This document shows positions 50,045-60,116 of a DNA stretch of 64,000 nt, piece by piece. The translations under genes were made by a program, and so were the position numbers. This DNA comes from Candidatus Eiseniibacteriota bacterium (GTDB taxonomy: Bacteria; Eisenbacteria; RBG-16-71-46), in the NCBI GenBank assembly GCA_016215625.1, contig JACRIW010000075.1:33373-97372 (forward strand), written 5' to 3'. The notes below the pieces were generated by a model. It made no database searches. It saw only the letters and a program-made list of their open reading frames with translations, and was not told the DNA's origin. Position 1 is the first letter of the stretch. Each line of letters starts with the position of its first letter.

Positions 50045-51097
50045 ATGACCGCAGTTCCCGAGACGCCCGCGCCCGATGCCGGCGCCGGCCCCGCCGTCCA
50101 CCGCCTCGCGGTGGCCGGACGGGGCCGCGCCGGCATCGCGCATGCGATGGCCATCGCGCAGCACGACGCCTGCACGTTCGCGGGTGCGTTCGCGCCGCGC
50201 GCGGACCTGCGCCGGTTCGCGCGCGGCGCCGGCTTCGCGGCGCCGCTCGAGGGCTCGCTGTCGCGCCTGCGTGAAAGGGCGCCGTTCGACGCGCTCGTCG
50301 TGTGCGCGCCGTTCGACTCGCGCGCCGGGGTCGCCGCGGACGCGCTCGCGGCCGGGCACGACGTGCTCGTCGACGGCCTGCCCGCGCGCACGCTCGAAGG
50401 GGCCGCGCCGATCGCCGCGCTGCCGCCGGACGTGCGCGCGCGCCTGCGCTGCGCCACGCCGTCGTTGTTCCATCCGCTGCTGCGGCGAGGCGCGTCGGTG
50501 CTCGCGAGCGGCGTGCTCGGCACGCCGCGTACCGTGCGCGCGTCGGTCTTCGTCTCGCGCGTGTTCTCGCACGGCGCGCCGCCGCACGGCGACGACGTGC
50601 TCGACTTCGCGGTCGGCGACCTGCTCGTGCTGCTCGACCACGTGCTCGGTCCGATCGTACGGGTGAGCGGCGCCGCGCAGCGCCTGTACGGCGAGCGCAT
50701 CGACGAGGCGCACGCCGAGCTCGTGCACGCGAACGGCGTCGTGACCGGGCTCGACGCGTCGTGGAGCGTGCCGGGTTATCCGCGTGCCGCCGTCGTGATC
50801 GAGGTCGAAGGGGAAGCCGGCTCGCTCATCGCGTCGGACGACGCGCTCGAGGTGGATCTCGCCGATCCCGCCGGCGGCATGCCTGCGGGCGTCACGCGCG
50901 TGCTGCCCGCCGACCTGCCCGACCCGCTGCCGTTCGACGCGGGCGAGGGCTCGCGCGCGCTGCACGCGTTCGTCGCTTCGCTCCATGGTGCCGCCGTCGG
51001 CGAACTGGCGGGCGACCGCTCGCTGCGCGCGCTCGGCGTGATCGACGGCATGCGACGCGCGTTCGCGAGCGGCGCCGCCGAGGAGTGTGGCGCGTGA
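50045..51097 (+). CDS. Gfo/Idh/MocA-family oxidoreductase
   Basis: Rossmann AVAGRGRAGIAHA, dehydrogenase C-terminal fold pattern. Confidence 0.75.
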   Translation: MTAVPETPAPDAGAGPAVHRLAVAGRGRAGIAHAMAIAQHDACTFAGAFAPRADLRRFARGAGFAAPLEGSLSRLRERAPFDALVVCAPFDSRAGVAADALAAGHDVLVDGLPARTLEGAAPIAALPPDVRARLRCATPSLFHPLLRRGASVLASGVLGTPRTVRASVFVSRVFSHGAPPHGDDVLDFAVGDLLVLLDHVLGPIVRVSGAAQRLYGERIDEAHAELVHANGVVTGLDASWSVPGYPRAAVVIEVEGEAGSLIASDDALEVDLADPAGGMPAGVTRVLPADLPDPLPFDAGEGSRALHAFVASLHGAAVGELAGDRSLRALGVIDGMRRAFASGAAEECGA

Positions 51098-51960
51098 GCC
51101 GCCCCGGATCGGCGCCGCGCCTCCTGCTCGGCGCCACGTGCGTGGACCTGCCGCCGCGCACGACGCGCGATCGCGCGCTCGAGGTGGCGGGGCGCTTCCG
51201 CGAGTCCGAGTCGCTCGCGGTCACGCTCGTGAAGGCGCTCGCCGCGGGCGCCGAGGCCGTGTACGCGGTGCCGTCTCCGACCATGCGCGCCGCACTCGCG
51301 GAACTGCGCCGCGCGGTGCCCGTGCTCGCGCGCCTGCCGCACACGCCGCCGTCGGCGGACCTGCACTACGAACCGGATTTCGCGCGCGAAGGCGAGCGCG
51401 ACGGCGCGGGAACGCTCGGCGCCGGGTTCGGGGCCTTCGCGCTCGTGCCCGCGATGCTTTCGGGCGAACTGTCGGCCTCGGTGGCCGCGCGCTGCGAACA
51501 CGGCGCGCGCTTCCTCGCGCCGCGCGACCGCCGCGGGCTCGCGGTGGCGGCGCAGGCCACCGACCTCGCGCTCGCCGCGGGCAACGCGCGCTTCTTCGAG
51601 CGCATGCTCGCGTGGGGCCGCGCGCGGTTCGACGGGCTCGCGGGCTTCGAGACGGCGCACCTCGGGCTGCTCGTGCGCCGGCTGCACGAATGGGGGATCG
51701 AGCCGGACTTCGTGATCGCGCCCGTGAACCCCCGCGGCTACGCGATGAAGCCGGACGCGGCGGGAGCGCTCGGCGCGCTGAGGCGCGACGGCATTCCGGT
51801 GCTCGCGAACGAACTGCGGGCGGGCGGCGTCGTGTCGCTCGAGGAAGGCGTGCGCTTCGCACGCGAACACGGCGCGCACGGGCTGATCCCGGAACTCGTG
51901 GACCTCGACGACGTCGCGTCCGAGTTGCGCGCGCTCGGCGGGCCGGCCGGCGAAGCCTGA
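51094..51960 (+). CDS. Hypothetical, TIM-barrel-like, coupled to Gfo/Idh gene
   Basis: GTG start overlapping upstream stop; alternating strand/helix, WGIEPDFVIAPVNPRGYAMKP. Confidence 0.6.
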   Translation: MSRPGSAPRLLLGATCVDLPPRTTRDRALEVAGRFRESESLAVTLVKALAAGAEAVYAVPSPTMRAALAELRRAVPVLARLPHTPPSADLHYEPDFAREGERDGAGTLGAGFGAFALVPAMLSGELSASVAARCEHGARFLAPRDRRGLAVAAQATDLALAAGNARFFERMLAWGRARFDGLAGFETAHLGLLVRRLHEWGIEPDFVIAPVNPRGYAMKPDAAGALGALRRDGIPVLANELRAGGVVSLEEGVRFAREHGAHGLIPELVDLDDVASELRALGGPAGEA

Positions 51961-51976
51961 GCCGCCGCGTCTTCTC

Positions 51977-52150
51977 CTACAACGACTGGGTCCAGTTGTG
52001 GACGGCCTTCACGACCGTGAGGCTGGCCTTGCGGCAGGCCTCGGCGTAGACCGCGGCGTTCGGCCAAGCGTGCTTGCCGCACGAACACACCAGTTTACCG
52101 TCGGGTTGCTCGTTCACCTGGCACTTCGGGTCCTTGCACATCGGGCACAT
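51977..52150 (-). CDS. 57-aa zinc-ribbon-like small protein
   Basis: MCPMCKDPKCQVNEQPDGKLVCSCGKHAWPNAAVYAEACRKASLTVVKAVHNWTQSL; GGAGGACTCC-type SD upstream; below the ORF-track length cutoff. Confidence 0.65.
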   Translation of the reverse strand: MCPMCKDPKCQVNEQPDGKLVCSCGKHAWPNAAVYAEACRKASLTVVKAVHNWTQSL

Positions 52151-52184
52151 CGGGGAGTCCTCCGTTGGAAATGGCGGGCGCAGT

Positions 52185-53552
52185 CTAATCGCGCGCCGCG
52201 CCGGGCGCCACGCGGGCGCCCCCCGGGCCGAGCCCGGCCGCTTCCCGTACCGCCGGCGTGACCGCGTTGGCGCGCGCGAGCCGCGCGAGCACCTCGGCGC
52301 TCGTGCGCCGCACGCGCGGCGCTGCGGGATCGCGTTCGTCCACGCCGTAGAGTCCGAACCGGCCGTGCCAGCCGTCGGCCCACTCGAAGTTGTCGAGCAG
52401 CGACCAGTGCAGGTAGGCGCGCACGTCCACGCCCTCGGCGATCGCGCGGTGCATCGCCTCGGCGAACTCGACGATCGCGCGCGGGCGCAGCGTGTCGTGG
52501 GCGTCGGCGAAGCCGTTCTCGGTGACGAGCACCGGCGCGCCCGTGCGCCCGGCCGCGTGCAGCGCGCGGCGGAAGCCCTCGGGCCACACCTCCCAGCCGA
52601 GGTCGTTCACGCGCGCGCCGGGCGTCGCGACGTGCGGCGGATCGGCGAACGCCCGCACGCGCCAGCGCGTGTAGTAGTTGAGCCCGAACCAGTCGAGCGC
52701 ACCCTTCAGTTCCGGCACGTCGCGCCGCACGCCGGTCGCACCGGGAATCCCGAGCGCGATGCGGCCGTCCACCGTGGCGCGCTCGACGGCCTCGTTGAAC
52801 ACGCGGCGCTCGAAGTGCGCGACGATCCGGTCGAGCGGGTGCCACGCGCGCAGCGCCTCGAGCTGGACGTGGTGTTTCGCGAAGCCCACGCGCGCCGCGT
52901 GCCCGTCGCCGTCCGCGTCCACGCGGTCGGCCTCGTGGATGGCGCGATACGCGCGGCCGTGCGCCTCGAGCTGGTGGGCGATCACCACCAGCGCGCGCGA
53001 GCGGTCGCGCACGGCGGGCGGCCACACGCCTTCGGCCCAGCCGCGGAACGCGAACACCTCGGGCTCGTTCACGGTGCACCACCAGTCCACCTCGGCTCCG
53101 AACTCCCCGGCGCAGAAGCGCGCGAACGCGACGAAGCGCTCGATCGTCTCGCGCGAGTCCCAGCCGCCGCCGTCCGCGATCCACAGCGGATTGGTGAAGT
53201 GGTGCAGCGTGACGACGGGGGTCAGTCCGTGCGCGCGCAGCGAGCCGAGCACGTCGTGGTAGTGCGCGACCTCGGCGCGGTCGAAGCGGCCGGGCTCGGG
53301 CTCGATCCGGCTCCACTCGAGCGACAGCCGGTGCGCGTCGTGGCCGTCGGCGGCGGCGAGCGCGAAGTCCTCCGCGAAGCGCGCGTAGTGCCGGCAGGCG
53401 TCGCCGCTGCCGCGATCGCCGCGGATCGCGCCGGGCCGGCCCTCGAAGCGCCACCAGTCGTTGCGCGTGTTGCCGCCCTCGACCTGGTGCGCGGACGTGG
53501 CGGCGCCCCAGCGGAAGCCGTCGGGAAAGCGGAGCTCTCGGGCGTCGTGCAT
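52185..53552 (-). CDS. Family 1 glycoside hydrolase (beta-glucosidase)
   Basis: FPDGFRWGAATSAHQVEGG, CTVNEPEVFA, VLVTENGFADAHD, LHWSLLDNFEWADGWHGRFGLY. Confidence 0.95.
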   Translation of the reverse strand: MHDARELRFPDGFRWGAATSAHQVEGGNTRNDWWRFEGRPGAIRGDRGSGDACRHYARFAEDFALAAADGHDAHRLSLEWSRIEPEPGRFDRAEVAHYHDVLGSLRAHGLTPVVTLHHFTNPLWIADGGGWDSRETIERFVAFARFCAGEFGAEVDWWCTVNEPEVFAFRGWAEGVWPPAVRDRSRALVVIAHQLEAHGRAYRAIHEADRVDADGDGHAARVGFAKHHVQLEALRAWHPLDRIVAHFERRVFNEAVERATVDGRIALGIPGATGVRRDVPELKGALDWFGLNYYTRWRVRAFADPPHVATPGARVNDLGWEVWPEGFRRALHAAGRTGAPVLVTENGFADAHDTLRPRAIVEFAEAMHRAIAEGVDVRAYLHWSLLDNFEWADGWHGRFGLYGVDERDPAAPRVRRTSAEVLARLARANAVTPAVREAAGLGPGGARVAPGAARD

Positions 53553-53638
53553 GCGCGCCACGCTAGCGGAGCGCCCCGGCGGCGCGCCACACGCGTCTGA
53601 CATGTGCGCGCCGCGCGGATGCTACGTTGCGCGCGTCC

Positions 53639-54931
53639 ATGCCCTCCGACTCTCCCGCACTTCGCCTCGCGCCCGGCCTGCGTGCCCTGCGGCATCGCAA
53701 CTTCCGGCTCTACTGGTCCGGCCAGCTGGTCTCGCTGGTCGGCACCTGGATGCAGAGCGTGGCGCAGGGCTGGCTCATGCACCGCCTGACGGCCTCGGCG
53801 TTCATGCTCGGACTGCTCAGCTTCACGCAGTTCCTGCCCGTGCTGCCGCTCGCGCTGTGGGCGGGCGTGCTCGCCGACCGCACGGACAAGCGCAAGCTGC
53901 TGCTCGTCACGCAGACGTTGCTGCTCGTGCAGGCCGTGATGATCGCCGTCGCGGTGACGACCGGCGTCGTGAAGCCGTGGATGGTGCTCCTGCTGGCGCT
54001 CTTCTACGGCTGCGTGAACACCTTCGACCTGCCCGCGCGCCAGTCGTTCGTGATCGAGTTGACGGGCCGCGAGGATCTCTCGAACGGCATCGCGCTGAAC
54101 TCCGCCGCGTTCAACGTCGCGCGCATCCTCGGCCCCGCGGCCGCCGGTCTCATGCTCGCGGCCTTCGGTGAGCGCGGCTGCTTCTGGATCAACGCGCTGT
54201 CGTTCGCCGCCGTGCTCGCGGCGCTCTCGGCATTGCGCCTGCCGCCGCGCACCGAGCCGGCCGACGCGCGCCCGATCGGCACCACGCTGAAGGAGGGCGT
54301 GCGCTACGCGTGGGGCACACCGTCCATCCGCCAGTTGCTCGTGCTGCTCGCCGTCTGCGCCGGGCTCGGCTTCCAGTACAACGTGTTGCTCCCGGTCTAC
54401 GCGCGCGACATCCTGCACACCGGCCCGCGCGAGTACGGCGCGCTGCTGTCCGCGTTCGGCGCGGGCTCACTCGTCGCGGCGCTGCGCATGACGCAGAAGC
54501 TCGACCGCTGGGCGCTGCGCCGCCACCTGCTCGTCGGGCTCGTGCTCGGCGGGCTCGGGCTGCTGCTGTTCGCGTGGTGGCACTGGCTGCCCGCGATGCT
54601 CGTGGGCGGCGCGCTCGCGGGGTTCGGGCTCATCCTCTACGTGTCGAGCACGAACGTGCTGATCCAGATGACCACCGAGGACCGCTTCCGCGGCCGGGTG
54701 ATGAGCCTGTACACGCTCATGTTCGTCGGCACCGCGCCGTACGGCGCGCTGCTCGCGGGCACGATCGCGCAGCGATTCGGCGCGCCGGTGGCGACGAGCC
54801 TGTGCGCGGTGATGCTGCTCGGAGGGGCGCTCTGGGTGTCACGGCGTTTGCGCCAGATCGAGGCGCGCGACGTCGCGGAGGCCGCGGCGCTCGAGAGCGA
54901 GAACGAGGCGGAGGCCGAGCAGCCCAGCTGA
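53639..54931 (+). CDS. MFS transporter
   Basis: FRLYWSGQLVSLVGTWMQSVAQGWLMHRLT; 12 TM pattern. Confidence 0.92.
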   Translation: MPSDSPALRLAPGLRALRHRNFRLYWSGQLVSLVGTWMQSVAQGWLMHRLTASAFMLGLLSFTQFLPVLPLALWAGVLADRTDKRKLLLVTQTLLLVQAVMIAVAVTTGVVKPWMVLLLALFYGCVNTFDLPARQSFVIELTGREDLSNGIALNSAAFNVARILGPAAAGLMLAAFGERGCFWINALSFAAVLAALSALRLPPRTEPADARPIGTTLKEGVRYAWGTPSIRQLLVLLAVCAGLGFQYNVLLPVYARDILHTGPREYGALLSAFGAGSLVAALRMTQKLDRWALRRHLLVGLVLGGLGLLLFAWWHWLPAMLVGGALAGFGLILYVSSTNVLIQMTTEDRFRGRVMSLYTLMFVGTAPYGALLAGTIAQRFGAPVATSLCAVMLLGGALWVSRRLRQIEARDVAEAAALESENEAEAEQPS

Positions 54932-54969
54932 GTCTTCGCCGCCCGTGCCCGTCGCGCGTCAGTCGCGCG

Positions 54970-56001
54970 TCACTCGCGCGCGGGCGAGGCGGCGAGCAGC
55001 CGGCGCGACGCGCCGTCCCCGGCCACCGACCAGACCGCGCGCGCAGCCGACGACCACAGCTGGGCCCGCGTGAGCCTGGGCCGTGCGGCGACGGCGGGGA
55101 ATCCGGGCGTGTGCTCCGCGAGCTGCAGGGACCTTCGCGCCCACACCGCGGGCAGCAGGCAGAAGAGCCGGTAGCGCAGGTGGCGGTGCGGGATCGCCTC
55201 GAGGTAGTCGGCGACGCCGTCGAGCGCCTCGTGCGCGAGTGCGGCCAGCCGCGCGGCCACCGCGCGCACCTCGGGCGTGTCGTTCCCGACGAGCGCTTCC
55301 GGAGCGAGTCGGGCCTCCGCCAGCCAGGACGCAGGCACGTAGCATCGCGAACGGCGCACGTCGGACGGCCAGTCGAGCAGGATGTTCGTGAGCTGCAGCG
55401 CCTCACCGACCTTCGGCGCGAGTGCGAGCCGCCGCGCGCGCACCTCGGGAGCGCCGCCGGGGCGGCGCGCCTCGAGCATGCCCGTGAGCATGACCCCGAC
55501 GCATCCGGCCACCACCCAGCAGTAGTCGTGCAGTTCGGCCTCGTCGTCCACGTACGGCACGGCCGGTCCGCGCTCCGCGGCACGGGAAGCGTAACGGCTC
55601 ATACCTTGCGCCATGACGGTCACCGCGCGGTGGATGAGCGCCCGGTCCCCTTCCGGCAAGGCCCGCATGCCCACGAGCAGGAGGGGAAGCCGGGTGAGGA
55701 GGCCCAGGTCCTCCTCGTCCCCGGCGCGTCCGGCGGCCTCGGCCGCGAGCCCGGCGGCGACGCCATCGTCCCCGCCCACGGCTGCGAGAAACGCCGCAAA
55801 TCGTTCGCGCATGCGGTCCGGCCGGTCCGGCCAGGAGTCCTCCAGCGCGTCCGCGGCCCGGCAGAGCAGGTAGGCCGTGCGCACGCTTTCACGGAGGCCC
55901 GGGTCGAGCCACCCAATGTTGAGGGCGAAGGTGCGGGAGACACGCGGCAGGACGTGGCGGCAGTACTCCCGGGCTTCGCGCGTGCGGGAATCGAGCGGCA
56001 T
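54970..56001 (-). CDS. Squalene/phytoene synthase family protein
   Basis: SRTFALNIGWL, AYLLCRAADALED, YCWVVAGCVGVMLTGM, ALQLTNILLDWPSD. Confidence 0.9.
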   Translation of the reverse strand: MPLDSRTREAREYCRHVLPRVSRTFALNIGWLDPGLRESVRTAYLLCRAADALEDSWPDRPDRMRERFAAFLAAVGGDDGVAAGLAAEAAGRAGDEEDLGLLTRLPLLLVGMRALPEGDRALIHRAVTVMAQGMSRYASRAAERGPAVPYVDDEAELHDYCWVVAGCVGVMLTGMLEARRPGGAPEVRARRLALAPKVGEALQLTNILLDWPSDVRRSRCYVPASWLAEARLAPEALVGNDTPEVRAVAARLAALAHEALDGVADYLEAIPHRHLRYRLFCLLPAVWARRSLQLAEHTPGFPAVAARPRLTRAQLWSSAARAVWSVAGDGASRRLLAASPARE

Positions 56002-56117
56002 TCGTGAGGTTCACCCTTTCTTGTCGCAGGCCGGCCCCACTATACTCGTGCCCACTTTACTTGGCCGCCCCGGTTTCACGCCGGGGCGCAACCGCGAGAT
56101 GAGGAGTTCCCCAGCGA

Positions 56118-57967
56118 TGTTCACCGAGCGTTTCGGCCGAGTACTGCTTGCTCTCGGCGTGATCGGACTACTCGCCGCAGCCGTCGCCACCGCCACGCAG
56201 CCCGTGGCGCCGCACGGCTATCCGCGCCTGGCGTACTACGGCTCGATCCGTGGCAACGGGTACCCCTTCTACAACTATCCGGTCGACACGACGCTCGACG
56301 CCTCGGTGCTCGACAAGGTCTCGCGCTTCGAGGAGATCATCCTCGACGTGAACCCGATCTACCCGTACCGCCCCGACGTGCTGCGCGAACTGCGCCGGCG
56401 CAATCCCGACGCGAAGATGCTCGCGTACGTGGTCGGCCAGTACATGTGGGATCCGGCGGATTTCGACTCGCTGAACCACTACCCGACGCGCTTCCGCCGC
56501 ATCCTCGACCACAACAACGGCTGGCTCTACAACCAGCGCAACCTGAAGTTCTACGCGGGCAACGTGAACCTCGCGAAGAAGGATGCGAACGGCCGCTACG
56601 TGGTCGCCGACTCGCTCGCGCTGCTGTGGAAGGACGTCGCGATCGACTCCGGCATCTGGGACGGCCTGTTCTACGACATCCTCTGCGACGACATGTACTG
56701 GTCCGAAGTGCACGGCGAGTCCATCAACATCGCCGCGGCCGGCTATTCGAACCGCACCGACTTCAACAACAACTGGCACGCCGCGACCGACACGATCGCC
56801 GCGCTCATGCGCAACTGGGGCGGGCCGAACTTCATCCTCGTCGGAAACTGCGCCCTGGGCACGAAGTACTCCACGTTCAACGGCTGGATGCGTGAAGGCT
56901 TCCCGTTCGAGACCGGCGGCACCTGGTACACGAACATGTTCTGGCGTCCCGGCGGCTACATGACGGACGAGGCCAACTTCCGCGAGCCGCGCCACAACTA
57001 CATCTTCACGTTCAACACCGGCTCCGACTGGACGTCCCCGCTCAACCAGCGCCTCGCGCGCTGGGGGCTCGGCACCGCGACGCTCGGCGACGGCTTCGGC
57101 GTGTTCGGCGGGCAGGACCGGGACGCGTATCACTCCGACTGGTGGAACTGGTGGTTCGACGAGTACGCGGTGAACCTCGAGACCGGCCAGTCCTCGCAGT
57201 CGCGCGAGCACACGGGCTGGCTCGGCCAGCCGCTCACCGACATGTACCAGGAAGTGTGGGTGCAGCCGAACAAGCCGGACGGCGTCGTGAACTGGGATTT
57301 CGAGACCAGTTCGACGCAGAACTGGAGCTTCAACGCGGGCTCCCCGGCGACGATCAAGCGGGACACGACGACGGCCGGGCACGGCCGGGCGTCCACGCGC
57401 ATCGACGTGATCCAGTCGAACACGATCGACTGGAAGGTGAACTACAACACGCCGCTCACGATCTCGATGGACCCGAACACGATCTACTCCGTGACGTTCT
57501 GGGCCAAGGCGTCCCCTCCGCGCGAAGTGCCGGTCATCATCGGTACGCCGGGGCAGGGCCAGTGGGACGCGCGGCTCGTGTGGGTGGACGACGTGTGGCG
57601 CGCCTACCAGGTGCCGTTCAACACGCTCAATCACTCGGGCAACACCTACCTGCAGTTCTATCTCGCGAAGGCGACCGGCGCGCTGTGGTTCGACAACGTG
57701 CACGTGCAGCAGGGCGAGTCCACGATCTACCGCCGCGACTTCCAGAACGGCACGGTGCTCGTGAACCCGTCCGAATGGTCGGACGCGACGGTGACCCTCG
57801 AGCGTCCGTACCGCCGCATCCTCGGCGCGGTCGATCCCATCACGAACGACGGCTCGGTGAGCGCCACGCAGTACCTGCCCGTCGCCTCCTCGCTCTTCCT
57901 GCTCGGTGACGACATCACGCCGCCGGCGCAGGTGGTGGACCTGAGGCAGGTCAACCTCCGACCGTGA
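56118..57967 (+). CDS. Secreted putative glycoside hydrolase (TIM-barrel-like) with CBM-like domain; paralog A
   Basis: Signal peptide; LAYYGSIRGNGYPFYNYP, EEIILDVNPIYPYRPD, WDGLFYDILCDD; C-terminal CBM4/9-like NWDFETSSTQNWSFNAG. Confidence 0.7.
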
Positions 57968-57990
57968 TCGGGGGATTTCGCCCGTATTCC

Positions 57991-58019
57991 AGCGGCCGCC
58001 GGGGGCTCCGGCGGCCGCT
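57991..58019. terminator. Strong hairpin terminator
   Basis: AGCGGCCGCCGG GGGCT CCGGCGGCCGCT 12-bp perfect stem followed by TCGTCTTT. Confidence 0.75.
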
Positions 58020-58073
58020 TCGTCTTTCGCCGGGCGCATCAAGTGACCGGCACTTGGAGCCGATAACCGCGGC

Positions 58074-59906
58074 GTGTCGCGGCGCATCCTCCCGATCCTG
58101 ACGGCGGTGCTTTCCATCGCCCTGTGTGGCCCGCTCGTGAGCGCGGCCCGCGCGCAGGACTATCCGCGGCTGGGGCTCTACGGCTCGGTGACGGGGGACG
58201 GGACGCCGTTCGTGAAGGGTGACGGCTCGCTCGACACCACGGCGATCGCGCAGGTCGCGCGCTACGACGAGGTCATCCTCGACGTGAACCCGCTGACGCC
58301 GTACCGGCCGGACATCGCCGCGGCGCTGCGCGCGCGCAATCCCGACATCCGCATCCTCGCCTACGTGCTCGGCCACGACATCTGGCCCGCCGCCGACGCC
58401 GATTCGCTGCGTCACTATCCGACGCGCTACCGCCGGCTCGTGCGCGACCTCGGGGGCTTCCTCTACAACCGTCTCGACGGCCAGGAGTATCCCGGTGCGA
58501 ACGTGAACCTCGCGCGCCGCGACGCGAACGGCCGCTTCGTCGTGGCCGAGGGGCTCGCCGACCTCATGTACGACGCGATCGTCTCGACGGGCGAGTGGGA
58601 CGGCGTCTTTTTCGACGTCTACTGCTACACGATCTCGTGGTCGCAGGACGGTACGCGGCAGATCGACTACGCACGCGCCGGATATCCCTCGCTCGCGGCC
58701 TTCGAGTCGGCGTGGCAGGCCGGGTCCGACACGCTCGCGAACCGCCTGCGGCGGCTCACCGGCCCGAACGTGATCCTCGCCGGCAACTGCGCGGGCAGCG
58801 CGCACCAGGGCGTGTTCAACGGCTGGATGCGCGAGAACTTCCCGTTCCAGAACGGCGGCACGTGGTACGACAACGTGCTGAGCCAGCCGCACGGCTACTT
58901 CGCCGACGAAGCGAACTTCGTGCAGCCCGCGCACAACTGGATCTTCAGCGCGGTGCAGGGCGCCGACGGCGCGCAGTACACCGCCGAGAACGCGCGCCGC
59001 GTGCGGTTCGGCCTCGCGACCGCCGCGCTCGGCGGTGGCTTCGGGGTCTTCGGGCCCTCCGACCGCAGCATCCGCACCGCGAACTACCACGCGTGGTGGT
59101 ACGACGAGTACGCCGTGGACCGCGCCACCGGACGCGCCTCGACGAGCCTGCAGCACACGGGCTGGCTCGGGCAGCCGCTCGGTGCGCCGTACCAGATGAT
59201 CTGGGCCGGGACGAACGCCGACGCGGTGTCCAACCCTGACTTCGAAGCGAACGTGTCGAGCGGATGGAGCTTCGGGCGCTTCGCACCGGCGGTCGCGACC
59301 TTTACGCGCGACACGACCACGGCCGTCGTCGGGCGCGCGTCGGCGCGAATCTCGATCACGACCGCGAGCACGGTGGACTGGCACGTCAACCTGACGAGCG
59401 TGGGCAGCATTCCCGTCTCGCCGGGCGTGAGCTACTCGGTGACCTTCTGGGCCAGGGCGTCCTCGCCCCGCGTCATGCCCATCACCGCGACCCGGCCGGG
59501 CGGCGGCGCGGTCGCGACGCGCAACGTCACGATCGGGACCGAGTGGACGCACTTCCAGGTCATCCTGCAGCCGAGCGAGGCGGCGAACTCGTCGCTGGAG
59601 TTCTTCCTCGGGACGCAGGCGGGCGACGTCTGGTTCGACGACGTGCACTTCCAGCAGGGCGCCACCAATCTCTGGCGGCGCGACTTCCAGCACGGCACCG
59701 TGCTGGTCAATCCCAGCGACGCGGCGCTCCAGGTGCCCATGGGCTCGGCGTGGCGCCGCATCCTGGGCACGGTCGCGCCGTCGGTGAACGACGGCGTGGT
59801 CGCCGGCACCGTGTCGGTGGGCCCGAGCGACGCGATCTTCCTGCTTTCCACGGGGACGGACGTGATTCCGCCCGCCGCGATCACCGACGTCCGCGTGGTG
59901 CCCTGA
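58074..59906 (+). CDS. Secreted putative glycoside hydrolase; paralog B
   Basis: Same architecture as 56118-57967: LGLYGSVTGDGTPF, DEVILDVNPLTPYRPD, FNGWMRENFPFQNGGTWYDN, C-terminal NPDFEANVSSGWSFGRF. Confidence 0.7.
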   Translation: MSRRILPILTAVLSIALCGPLVSAARAQDYPRLGLYGSVTGDGTPFVKGDGSLDTTAIAQVARYDEVILDVNPLTPYRPDIAAALRARNPDIRILAYVLGHDIWPAADADSLRHYPTRYRRLVRDLGGFLYNRLDGQEYPGANVNLARRDANGRFVVAEGLADLMYDAIVSTGEWDGVFFDVYCYTISWSQDGTRQIDYARAGYPSLAAFESAWQAGSDTLANRLRRLTGPNVILAGNCAGSAHQGVFNGWMRENFPFQNGGTWYDNVLSQPHGYFADEANFVQPAHNWIFSAVQGADGAQYTAENARRVRFGLATAALGGGFGVFGPSDRSIRTANYHAWWYDEYAVDRATGRASTSLQHTGWLGQPLGAPYQMIWAGTNADAVSNPDFEANVSSGWSFGRFAPAVATFTRDTTTAVVGRASARISITTASTVDWHVNLTSVGSIPVSPGVSYSVTFWARASSPRVMPITATRPGGGAVATRNVTIGTEWTHFQVILQPSEAANSSLEFFLGTQAGDVWFDDVHFQQGATNLWRRDFQHGTVLVNPSDAALQVPMGSAWRRILGTVAPSVNDGVVAGTVSVGPSDAIFLLSTGTDVIPPAAITDVRVVP

Positions 59907-60116
59907 CAAGAGGGCAGGCTCGCCGCCCCGAGCTCGGGGCCGGTCGGAAAAGAGGTCGAACGCGGGCGCGGGCGTGTGTTAGTTTTTTCGCCGCGCCGCG
60001 ACCAGTATTTCCGGGTCGCGTTGCCGTTTCGGGCATCTCTCGTGACTGCGGCCCCTCGCCGCTCCGGGCAGGTCCCAGCTCGCCGAACCGGTCCGATCCA
60101 ACCCGAGGTCCAGCGC

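Noticed and set aside
58041-58067. Sigma-54 (-24/-12) promoter upstream of paralog B
   Set aside because: GGCACTTGG lacks the required TTGC element at correct spacing.
56168-59909. Two long minus-strand ORFs (649 and 652 aa) opposite the secreted paralogs
   Set aside because: They resemble each other only because the plus-strand genes are paralogs; composition is shadow-like.
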